Below the pieces are notes generated by a model that did no database searches, had not been told where the DNA came from, and saw nothing but the letters and a program-made list of their open reading frames with translations. DNA of 64,000 nt from Heliopora coerulea (taxonomy: Eukaryota > Cnidaria > Anthozoa > Scleralcyonacea > Helioporidae): NCBI GenBank assembly GCA_030142905.1, contig JASJOG010000081.1, positions 372,001-436,000 on the forward strand. The letters run 5' to 3'. This document shows, piece by piece, positions 51,001 to 63,000 of the stretch (positions within the stretch are counted from its first letter, which is position 1; every line of letters starts with the position of its first letter). Position numbers and translations under genes: made by a program.

Positions 51001-54000
51001 TTTTAAATTGATTTGTGTTTTTGAAAATTGATTGATGTTTGACACTTGTGAGCCACCGTAGTAAGAACTACTCATTTGTAGAGAAAAATAGAAAGTAAAA
51101 ACTAGCAGGGGAGTAATCGAACTTTCTAAACCTTGTCAAAAGTTACCCAACGCCGCTAAAATATTAATAGAATCAAAAAAAGCAATTCAAATAAGTAAAA
51201 TCACTACACAATGCAGGTAAGAGGAATCGGCTAAACAAAAGGGAGAACAACTATGTTAATAGTAGTCTCTCTTAGTGGTGCCTATAAATTTAGCCACTAA
51301 AGACTACACCTCTTGATTTCTAAAATTGAAAAGCATGAACTCATGCCAAAGTTGGGAAGATGATTGGTTATTGGCCGAGATAAAACCAATCAGGAAAGAA
51401 ATGTAGAAGACACAGGGGCTGCGGAGCAGACTATGGTCGTGCAGGGTATGATGAATTAGGAAATATAAAGATTGGAACTCAGCTAAAAATTCTAAAGCGC
51501 AACGCGATAATGATGATGACAGGTAAGCATATTAAGATGAAATTTCAGTTAACGTTTTGTCGCTATTTGTGCAGTATCTTCAGAATAATAGATTACAGGT
51601 GTCAAATTTGACAAGCCAGAATAATTAATTAGGAAGCTAATTAATACTTGTCAATAGTTTAATATATAGATCGAATTTGACACCTGTAATCTATTACTCT
51701 GAAGATGTTGTACGAATTAACGACGAAACTTTAGAATTAAACTGAAATTTCATCTTAACATGTTTATCTGTCTTCATCGTGATGGCGTTGCACTTTAGAA
51801 TTTTGAGCTGGGCTTTAATCTTAATTATTCGATTACGTTTTCCACCCGGAAAATCTATAGGCACGAGAATAACGAAATACCTTCGGTGAGTCTACAACCA
51901 CTTTTACGGCGAGCTGCAGTAAAGTGGACGGCAGCGAAGGAGATATCTTGGCAGATATCCAGAGCCTAAAGGTTCCTTCTAACTGTTTGGTGTCCGTCAT
52001 AAGTGAGTTCAGCATGTCAAGCAGTCGTGGAGCGTTATGAGCATTCAGCAAAAGTACCCAAGTACCCTAGCACGAGATAGTAAGCATAGAGGAGTAAACA
52101 AATAAATAAATAAATAAACAAATAAATTAATTAATTAATGAACAAATCAATAAATACATGATAGGTAGATAGAGATAGAGAAATAGAGAGACATACAGAT
52201 AGACAGATAGACAGACAGGTAGCTAGATAGACAGACTGATAGACACACAGATGGACAAATAGACAGACAGACAGGCAGACAGATAGACAAACAGACAGAT
52301 AGACAGAGAGATTGATAGATGGATGGATGGGATGGATGGATGGGATGGATGGATGGGATGGATGGGTGGATGGATGGATGGATGGATGGATGGACGGACG
52401 GACGGACAGATGGGTGTGTAAGTGGATGAGTGGGTGAGAGTTGGTGAGAAAATGAGACAGAGAGGAGAGTGGGCCGGGACGTACATGAAGGATTGAATGA
52501 ATGAACGAACTAGCAAACAAGCGAGAAAGATATGTGATGTCGACAAAAACCTAGAGTTACCGATCACAAAGGTGACATACCTCCTGCATTGCCTTGTGCA
52601 AAGTTCGTCTGGTGTATCTTTCTTCGTTAGCGCAGCCAGTCGATATGTGGACCACAACGACTTCTACCTGTAGAAACGTCCCGAGTACCAAACTATTATC
52701 AAAGAACTTGGATATATCTATTTAAATAGTGCACTTCGAAAGCCTTAAAAGACATGACTAGGTAAGAAGTTTGTCTTGTACGCATACACACATGAGAAAA
52801 ACTTACGCCCTCGACCAATCCTGACACCAGGAATGTTCAAAAACTTATAGCTACCCCAGATAACGTTATGATGGTAACAGACTGCTTCATCCTTGACATA
52901 TAAACAGTGTAGGAGAACATTGTCTATATAGAGCTGTTAATCTGTCCCATCAATTCTTAAGGGTAGCAATATCATAGTCAATATCATTGAAGAAATTCTA
53001 AATGGATATCCGAGTTTGGATACTATCATTCAAACATGAGGGATGACGCAAGACTTGCGAAACACGAGCCACGAAGCGTGTGTTCTCATAGCTTTTCGAA
53101 AGCCGAGCAACATTCCATGTGGTTGGCTCACAGTACCCAAACACGGAAATCCATTTTCGTATATCTTTTATTACAGATAAAAAGAAGTTAATTTTATTGA
53201 CACATTGATGAAGTGAGCAATTCTTTCCAAAATCATCTACTACCAATCAGGAAATCAAACTCTGGTCAACAAAGTCAAGTCATTTCAACGCGATGAAATG
53301 AAAAAATAAGTGAATAAAACAAGTGAGGGTTTTTCAGTCATTAGAAAGTCAATCGAAATGCCAAATGTTAGGATTGAAGCGCCCAAACACATAAAAACCG
53401 TCAGGTATTTCGTTTAGAGAATACCAAGACTGAACATGGAACATAAACTTCAGTAAACTTTTGGGGAGAAATTTTCTGTGTTTGGGTTATTTGATCCAAA
53501 GACGGGTATCAACCAATCAGAGTCCGCATACGAAATATGTTATATTACAAACAGATATCGCAGTGCAATAACGTAGAGCAACATCATACAGAAAATACCT
53601 TACAAATATCTCATACAGACTGCAATATCATGGTTGTCATCATAGTTTTATCATCTTATTATTCGTGTATTATATTATATATGTATCATGTATTATATTT
53701 TATTATGTTATCATCGTATCATTCATGTATTATATTATGTATGTATCATGTATTATATTATCCTATGTTATCATCGTATAATTCACCTATTATAATATGT
53801 ATGTATCATGTACTATATTACATTATGTTATCATCGTATCATTCAAGAACATACGCCAAATCACAATTAGTAAAACAATATTCTCAAAAACATTGCACAT
53901 GAGTTTGAGTGATCTGTTCCAATATTCGACCTCGGACTTTACCAGAATTTCATAGCTCTAGGCACTAGGACTTTGAAATCCCGGTGTGATCCTTCGTTTC

Positions 54001-57000
54001 GTATTAGAGCTACTGCTTCAAACATTTTAGACAGAGCAGGTCCTTAAGGCAAGCAAGTCTCGTAAACTTGTGGTTCAAATAAATCGTTCATGACGAATCA
54101 TTACGTTACCTGCTTCTTGGAAGCCAAATCTTTCACAATTGTCTCGACGATTGAGGACTCCTCATCATACAGCAACAGAATAGGAACGCGCGAGTCACTT
54201 TGGCGATGAACAAATCCAAGATCAAGGGGGAGATCTGATGCATACCTGGTGCAGATACATGGAGTTGAGCGCAATAAAATGAATTAGGACTCCACTAAGA
54301 AATAAAATCCACTTGTGGTGAGCTACTGTCGAGTACAAATTATCCAATCTGATTGGTACGCAACCCGATATCCATTCATGGATAGAAATTAAGTTACTGA
54401 GAGTAAATCAACCTTACATTTGTATTTATATTTATATTTATGTTTATGTTTATGTTTATATTCATATTCAAATTCATATTTATATTAAAATTCATATTTA
54501 TGTTTATATTTATATTCATATTCAAATTCATATTTCTATTTCTGTTCATATTTATATCTACATTTACATTTACATTTATATTCATATTCGTATTTATATT
54601 TATATCTATATTTATATCCATATTCATATCCATATTTATATTCATATTTACATTTATATCTGTATTTATGTTTATATTTATAATAACCTTGTATTTAGTC
54701 TATAACACATTTTATTTCATTCTTTTACGATGTTGCGTTTAGTGCAACGAAACGTGAGACCTTAATAAAATTTTTCCAAATTATGCCTTTTCTACAAACT
54801 TTTTAATGGGCTGTGATTTTCATGCTTAGATTACGACTTCCGCCCGATTCGTCCGTCGCATCGATTCTCATAAAAACTTATAAGCAGTTCAAGAAATAAG
54901 ACATCGATTAGCTTCCACTAAAACAACTACAGTGCGAGCACAAAATTTCAACGAGGTAACTAACTTGAACTGGAAGATTTGAGGTCATAACCTAAAAGTC
55001 AATTAGTAATGGTGTTCATATTTTGGTAATTTTTGACATTGTTCTCCTGTAGAGATTTTTTACATGCGATCAAACCTTCGATAGATACAAATGAAATTTG
55101 AAGCAGAATATCATTATCGGACTCTTTTATGACGACTAGCTTGCTTACCTTCGACCTAGTCCTTGTGTGATGAAGGAACGAGAGGCTTGAACAAGGCGAT
55201 CAGGTCGGATAACCCGAATAATCATGAACCTTTGCATTGGGGTAAACCTAACAATATGAAGTGGGAAAAAGATTAATAAAATAAGATCCTGATCCAGGTC
55301 AATAAATGAAATTAAAAATCTTATCTCGTACCAAGAAGAGTGGATATCACATTTTTCATTGAATGTGTCAAATTATCGATGGCATCGTGGCTATTTTATC
55401 AACTTCGAACAGACATACCAATCGCCTCACTAAAATGGTGAACCCATTACTCCACGTGTAAGGAGTCTGATGTGAATTCGGGCACTTTGCCCTGTTTCTT
55501 TCTCCTGTTGCTTTTTGTTTATGTATATATATCTTATTATTGCGACAAACATATAAAAAAAACCCAACAAAAAAAACCCAAAAAACAAAAAGAAAAACGT
55601 GACGTTGCGAACCAATGACGTTCCTCCATTAGTATAGATCCAGGATCACGTCGTGGCTGTCTTCGCATTGTAATATGACGTAAGCTGCCAATCTGCCTTT
55701 TGAACTTTTTCTTCCATAGTTTATTGTATGAAAGAAAAAGATTTCACTTTCCCGCTGTCTAATAAGTTGTGGATGCAGAGAAAAAGTCATAACTTGGTAA
55801 AAATATTTGTGAACTGTTTCTCTATCGTTTCGTGGGCCACTTAGCTCCTACCAAGGGGTCAAGTCATATGAGGATCTCTAAAGGGAAACTTTTCACCGTA
55901 AAGGGTTCTTTTTATTATATTTTTGAACTGGGAAGTATTACCTTAAACACCCTAAGGTTAGAATGCCTCTGACAACATTACTCAATCGTAAGAGATATTA
56001 ATTACGACATAGTCAAGATTTCCTTGTGGTAGCGTAATATCCTCCATGAACTTCGAGGGTAAAATATGCATATTAGGGGCTACGATTACAATGAAAATAA
56101 TTTGGAAAAAATTTATTTAGTTTGGAAAGAATTAGTACAGGGCTACTTTTAATGTTGCAGATTCAATAAACTTCTTTATGGCTTGTCTGGTAAGATTTGT
56201 CTGAGTTTGCGATGGCAAAACCCGACTTTTAATCATTTACGAGAAAGTTCACCATTTTCATGTCGGCGTCAGAACTCTAAACCTTGCATCTAAAGTACAA
56301 CTTTTATTTCCAGTAATGCATTGCCCAACGCTCGCATGATTCCTAATTACCATTAATAGCAATTACGCATCCTTTAATACAAATGCACATGCAACTGTTG
56401 TAATCGGATGATGACTAAAACCTAGTCGAAACGTAGATGTTCAATAAAAGAAATATGCTGACAATATTCGGAGTTACCAAAAGATGCCGAGCATCGGGGA
56501 GTAGAGAAGTAAGTCACATTTTCGCCCAAACACTGCTTAGATCTAGTTTTTTCGTAATACAGACAGAATGAATAAGTCTCTATTAAAACAAATAGATAAT
56601 TCGCCGTCGGCTTCGATAAAATAATGGTTCATTCGGGCTATGCACTCGTCAAAAACTAGGAAAATCCCAGTATTTAATCCACAAGTAAGAACTAAAAATT
56701 ATTTAGTAACTCAAACTAATTTGCCCAATTTTGTAAATTAAGTCAGGAATCTGCACAGGCGCGTCATTTTTCAGGTTTTAGAAGAATTGCTACTCGTAAA
56801 TGATAAAAACAAAGCAAAACAAAACAAAAAAATGGCCAGGAAAAGTTGTTATTCACTCTTACTTTTCATCCAGGTTATCAGGCAAAGCGACGAGTTCCGG
56901 TATTTCGTGCTCAGTGAGTTGCCTCCATTGAGTTTCACGGCCATCTTTTGTCATCTTTTCAAATGCATCTTGAAACCATTCGAAAGACTGGGCAAGTAGC

Positions 57001-60000
57001 TAGAAGTCAACGATAAAGTTACCCTTAAGGTTGATCTAAAAGAAACGACTGTCTTATACGATTGTTCCTCCCGGTGTATCCGATTGATTGATTGATTGAT
57101 TGGTTGACTGATTGATCGATTGGCCGAGTAATCGAGTGACTGACTTATTAATTGATTAACTGATTGACTGACCAATTGATTAATTGACTGATTGATTGTA
57201 TGATTGATTGATTGATTGACTGATTGATTGAAGATTGACTGATTGACTGGCTGAGTGATCGACTCATTCATTCATTCATTGACATTCATTCAACCATTTA
57301 TTCAAAACAGCTCTTACTCTTCACTTTTACGAGCTCGCTCACATACCATAAAATGGAAATAAAACGTGAAATAGAGAACAAAGAAAAAGGAAGCAAAATG
57401 GGAAAAAAAATTAAAAAACAATACAAAGGAGTTTGCTAGAAACGTGACAAATTTAATACAATGCAATTCTTGATGAATATGACAATTTAATCGGAATCTG
57501 AACAGTTTCAACCCAATAATTACCTAACATGATTCAAAAAGTGTTATTTGGATCAACAAAACTCAGTTACTCAAACAGAGCGTCAGGAAGCCGCTGGTTA
57601 TGCTGGGTTCTACAAACTATAACGCAGTTATACAATCCACCTAAACGTCAAATTACCAAAGTAAGAACGTAGCTCATACGATGCACGAACCTGTAGCCCA
57701 TTAAACTGCTCATCTGACATCCAGTCAAATGGCTTCTTGGAATTAATAAAGCGTATTGCAGACGCTGCCGGAGCACAGCGGTTTCCTGCCATTTTGACAG
57801 CAGCACCATAGGATGGGTAAATAACGAACTCACGATCTCCAGGACCCACGCGGCCGAAAGAATCCTCAACCTCAAAAGAAGACAGTGAATGACTAAATGG
57901 TTACTACTAAAAAAATTAAATATGTATTAAATACCTGCTGGGAGGTTTGCTATTTATTTTATTTATAGTAAATTTGCCGTTTTATATGACCAATCCGTCA
58001 AATTCATCGGCTAAACGATTATTTACTTCAAGCTGATAGTAAATAATATGGCGTCAATTCAATCTAACAGGCATTTTCAAAAGATGAATAATGACTAATC
58101 CAGGCCAAAATTGACTTAATATTTCAATTAGAAGTTAACAGAACGGCAAATTTACACAGAAGAGAGCTGAAAAACTTGCCTGTGTTCCATACGATCCATA
58201 ATAAACTCAAGTTTCCCCATTTTCCCTCACATAACTCAGACTCGTTGTCTAGTTCTTAAGTATAAAACCCACCTCAACAAATAAGCGCCGGACTTCGATT
58301 TATAAATATATCCAGAAGGGATTCCGTAACCTTCAACCTTAAACCCCGTTTACACCATTAAGATCTTGGGCACGGCACGGCTAAAATTTTGGTATGGGTG
58401 CCGCTATTTTTGGGCGAGGTACGGGTGATTCTCAAAGTGCAAACGGTGAGGATGTCTTAAAATTTGGTATCAGCGCCTGAAAATTTAGCCGTGCCGAGCA
58501 ACTCTGTATACCTAGGTCTCGGTACGGCTGATCTGCCGCGCCGTGCCCAAAATGTTACAGTGTAAGCGCGGTTTTTGACAATGTATAAAGTTACTTATAC
58601 TGTGTTCTTCGAAGTATCTCATAGACCTCGCTCGCTCGTTCGTGGCTCAGTCTCGGCGAAAACCTCAGGCAAATACTTTCCCATACAAACCAGGAAACTA
58701 AGGTTAATAACGAATTTATCATACGGCTTTTGGTTGGTTTTCATTCACATTTTAAACTGGTATTTCGTCGTCGGATGTGGCTGTTTACCTTTCCTCGCAA
58801 CTTGTTCATTTCTTGTCTCCACCACTTGAACAATCATTTACGGTACTTTTATCCAACTAGCTTTGAAAAGAAGCAGCACTAGTTTTCCTGCATATTTTAT
58901 TGCAAGGAATTAATTAAAATTTAGATAATTCTCCTTAAATCTCATTATAACCAACTAAAATATATATCTCATTAATAACATTATTAACATATACTGGCTT
59001 CCGCTCAGGTCGCACATATGTTGAACTTGCACCGTAGCTCACCATCCGAGTCTCGATAGCTCAATGGTTAGAGCGTCTCACCGGCCATCAGAAAGTTGCC
59101 GGTTCGATCCTCGTTCTGGGGCTCAAAAATCGTTTTTCTGAGGATAGAGCTTGATGAACGTTCATTTAGCATTTTAAAGATTTCCCGCCAAAACTTACCG
59201 ATCTGGAGTAAAAATCACATTCGACAAAGAAGTTTTCAAATTCTATTTCAAAATTATTTCCGAAGCATCTTCAGGAGGATTAGGGCCAGTAAATTATACA
59301 GGTCTGATTCCACTCTAAGATATTCCCCGATGCATCAGTTAACCCTATAACGTGCACCCATGCCAGCCGGTAACTTATCAATTTTACTCCGGCTTTCTCC
59401 AGACGATTTCACTCGTCAAGAGGAGACCTCTCGAAACCCCGTCCAGTAAACGGTTAAATTCCCGTACCTCTATAGCTGATAAAAGAGCAAACAGTGTTCG
59501 ATCTTTCTCCATGTAGCCTTGTGCAGCAAAGAAGAACATACTTTGTCCAACTCGTTCTGCAACTGCTTTCACTGCGGTTCTGTTAAAGATAGACAGGTAT
59601 AACACGCAATCAAATTATACGTAATAGATACAATCTAAGCGGCCGAGCTGTATGCGATCTACAAGGCGAGCCAAAGGCGAGTCGTAGCACATCGCATACA
59701 GATCGGACGTGAATATTGTGTCTTCCTTAAAATACGAATACATTTAAATGGTCATGTTTATCCGTTATTTTGAAGTTTCGGTAAATTTGAACGTAGAAAA
59801 TCGAAGGGAAAAACTCATAATTCTAACTAGTATTCTCAATCCAATTTACAGAATACTAATTGGAAGCCAAAATCTTTGCGTTTTCTTAGTGAATTATTGA
59901 TGAGTTTTTTAAGTATATATAACGGTACGCCAGCGTGGGTATTTTGCGATAGCAGGGGCACAAGCAGGAATTTCGAATGGCATGGTCGAACGGTAGTATC

Positions 60001-63000
60001 AAGGTACAGTGGGGCGATTTTGATCATTTCGAGTGAAATCCACGTGGCTTTGGAAAATAATAAGCAAAAAGCTGTTCATAATAAGATCTCCCACAAAAAG
60101 GGTAGAGGTCACGACCCTCAATCCCCGTTTAGTTGGGCTCCTAGGTAGTATATACAGGAATATCACAAACAAACGTTTGCCGTTTATACTGTGAACCATA
60201 AGTCTTAGGCGTTCGGGGTTCCGCAGGGATCCCCACATTGGTGTAGCGTAACAGCCACGTCCAGAAACTTTCGAGGTTCAATATTAAGGTTTACTTTTAA
60301 TGCATAACTCCAACCATGCTCTTACCTTCTCTCTCTTTCACAAAATTCCCTTTTACTGGTAAACTAGTGATAGCAATTTTACTAATTAAGCCCATAGAAC
60401 ATTCTTATGTCATATCCAATTATTTTTTTACTGAAGTATAACAACACCTGTATGTGGTTCCAATCATGTGAACATCACGAGTCAACAACTAGGAACGACT
60501 GACAGATCTCTTATTACAAAGGTACAATCCATTGACTTGATCTTCAGGAAGAGAAAAATCAAAGGAAAGGATCCGAGTTTTGTTTCATCTATTATTGACC
60601 GGTATCCTGACACCGTCTTATGTTTCCCTGGGATGAATTGCAATGTTTAAGATGCGATTCTTAAGATTTTATTTTGAAAAAAATGTGTGAAAATTAATAA
60701 CTTAATTGTTAAAAAATTTACAAAATGTAATCAGTTCATTAGTGGAGTTCGTTAAGGGATTCAAATCCCTGCATTTTAATGCATTTATCATGAAGTATAA
60801 TCACTCCAATAATATCGTCACATATCACCCTCGAAACTTCAGAGTATGTTTTCAAAATACGTCTGCATATTCATTCTACTCAGCGCACGCAATCAATATC
60901 TTAAAAATTTTGCTTGAAGGCCAATCGAAGATTCAAATGCAAAATAAACCGAGATTGTTTTAATTGGCATATTGTTGAAAAAGAGTGCTATAAATGACGT
61001 CTGCTATGGTCTTGAAATGTAGCCTTTTTCCAGAAAGATAGTTGATCTTTGATTTTTGTAAAACTTGGAAAATCAAGAAATAAATTTTTTTTGCATCAAC
61101 CTTGGTGAGTGAGACACACTGCATTAAACACTTAATGACTGATTACGAGAAAAACAGCAAGGTTTAATTCCCGGAAAAACTCGAGGTTTCTCGAAATAAA
61201 GTCGGTCACCCATGTATAGAAAATCCACGATTCCGACCTTCTAAAGATGCTTTATTTACCACTACAAAGAGAAATTATGAAGATTTTTTGCTCGCAAGTA
61301 ATCACAACGCAGTCACCGCTATGTTCACCTCATGGTAGATCAGCACATAAGCAAGGTATTTAATAGATCAGCCCAAATGGCTATAGGAAACCTTACCTCT
61401 CCGAATGTTGGATAGCAGTGTCAAATATTCTCAAGAACTGAGTCAGCGATATCTTGTATATCCTATTAATTTCTTCCATGTGACGTGTGACGTCAAACAG
61501 AACTGCAGCTCGTCGAGCGATTGGCCGAAATGCTTCGCGTGAATGCATCAGAGAAGCTTCCGTTTGTTCAGCTCGAGTTATGCTGTAAAAACATGAAATG
61601 AAAAATGTTAACTAGCCTTACAGTAAACTTGCCTTCTGATACGGCGGGTTTGATCTGTGCCCAATGACCTTGACGTTGTATTTTACACAAGAGGTCTCGC
61701 TTGGGTCTTAAAAAAGAGCATATTTGCTCCGAAACATAACCTAAACATTATACTTGTAGGCAGTCAGCAATTTATATTTGCAGGACCTAGTGTACCAAGA
61801 GTTTTTTCCAGAAAAAGGGCTTTCCTTAACTTCCTAAATCTTACAAACCACTAATATTATGTACACCTCTCAGCCGTTTCATCTTGACTTCGTTTGATTG
61901 AAGCGATCCTCTTCATCCTTGGAAGGTTGTTTAAGAACTGTCTGTTACTCAAAAGAACCTCGAAAAACTTTTTCTCGATGTCTTGTCTCATTTTCAAAAG
62001 ACGAACGATTTCCTAAAAGCAACGGATGACATTAACGAAAACCTGAATCCTCTCTTTGTCCTTACTCTCCCAATAATCATATTTTTTAAATTAGAAAATA
62101 TAAACAAAACAAATGTTAAAAAGAACATATTCCGAAAAATAAATTCACCTTGAAAACTCAAGATATGAGTCAACAACAAGAGGAAACTATTATTGACACA
62201 TTGAGAATATCGACAATATAATTCATTGTCATCCTCAGACATAAAGTCGAAATATCGCATTTTCAACTATAGTTGCGTCTTTTTATTGACTCATGTCATA
62301 AGATTTCACGGTGACATTATTTTTCAGAATTTGTTTCATTTTATACGTGCACGCCCATCGTGGAAATCAGTTTCACACTGACGATGTTAGCGTGGGTAAA
62401 TAAAGTTCTTCTATCTATCTATCTGTCTATAACTTTGAAGTTGTCAGCTGGTCAGGGTTTTCTTAAACAACACAATGCTTCCTTTCCATTTCTCTCTTCC
62501 CGATCTCCGTTCTCATTCCTTGTCCACTTTCTCTCTTTCCCTAATGCTCATAGAGATCATATAAAACTAGAGGGGGCATGGGGGTCGAAAATTGGAATCA
62601 AATATAACGCCGTCATTTTCAGTAAACTGGGGTGAGGGGTTGGGGCGAATTGCTTTTCTCCAGGCTCTTATCCGGCAGTCAAGAATCTATAAGTCGAATA
62701 ACTGATTTTTGGGGAATTGTTTCGTGTTTGTTTTCATTAATTGTATTGCCTTTCAGGTTGTTGGTCGGCTATTATTCTTGCCTCGGTTCATTAATTTTTT
62801 ACATTCTTTAAATAAAAAGTCAAATGAAAAAGACAAAAGTGAAGTGGCCTTTGACTCTAACCTTGAACTTTTCATTCGGGCTTTGCTGGTTTGCCACCCA
62901 ATTTATCAAATATGGCAACCTTCAATTTGTCGCCTACGGTTCAGTGACATCTGGCTACAATGCTCCCTCAAGTTAATATATGACCTCTATGCTCATGCTC

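Larger units (their letters stand above)
47447..51060. mobile_element. 3.6 kb TIR transposon carrying a HECT ubiquitin-ligase gene
   Basis: The ends are inverted copies: TACGGTGGCCCATAAGTGTC at 47,447 and GACACTTGTGAGCCACCGTA ending at 51,060, with similarity going on inward for about 45 bp. Just inside both ends lie stacks of a ~20 bp repeat in opposite orientation. Possible target duplication: TAGTAAAA on the left and TAGTAAGA on the right (7 of 8 match, overlapping the last two bases of the right end); a TA duplication is also possible. Inside are two convergent coding regions, a truncated zinc-ribbon/helix-turn-helix ORF (plus) and a HECT gene (minus). It sits in a dynein intron, between exons 10 and 11. 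The layout fits a cut-and-paste DNA transposon now lacking its transposase core. Confidence 0.85.

Noticed and set aside
52131..52657. ORFs with [10 protein letters not shown] and SVCLSVCLS repeats
   Set aside because: Translations of the GGAT and GACA microsatellite.
54394..54742. ORFs rich in Asn/Met on one strand and Phe/Ile on the other
   Set aside because: By-products of the TTTATA-type microsatellite.
59047..59124. Functional tRNA gene
   Set aside because: Boxes A and B are present, but the anticodon arm and acceptor stem do not pair properly and SINE-type sequence follows.
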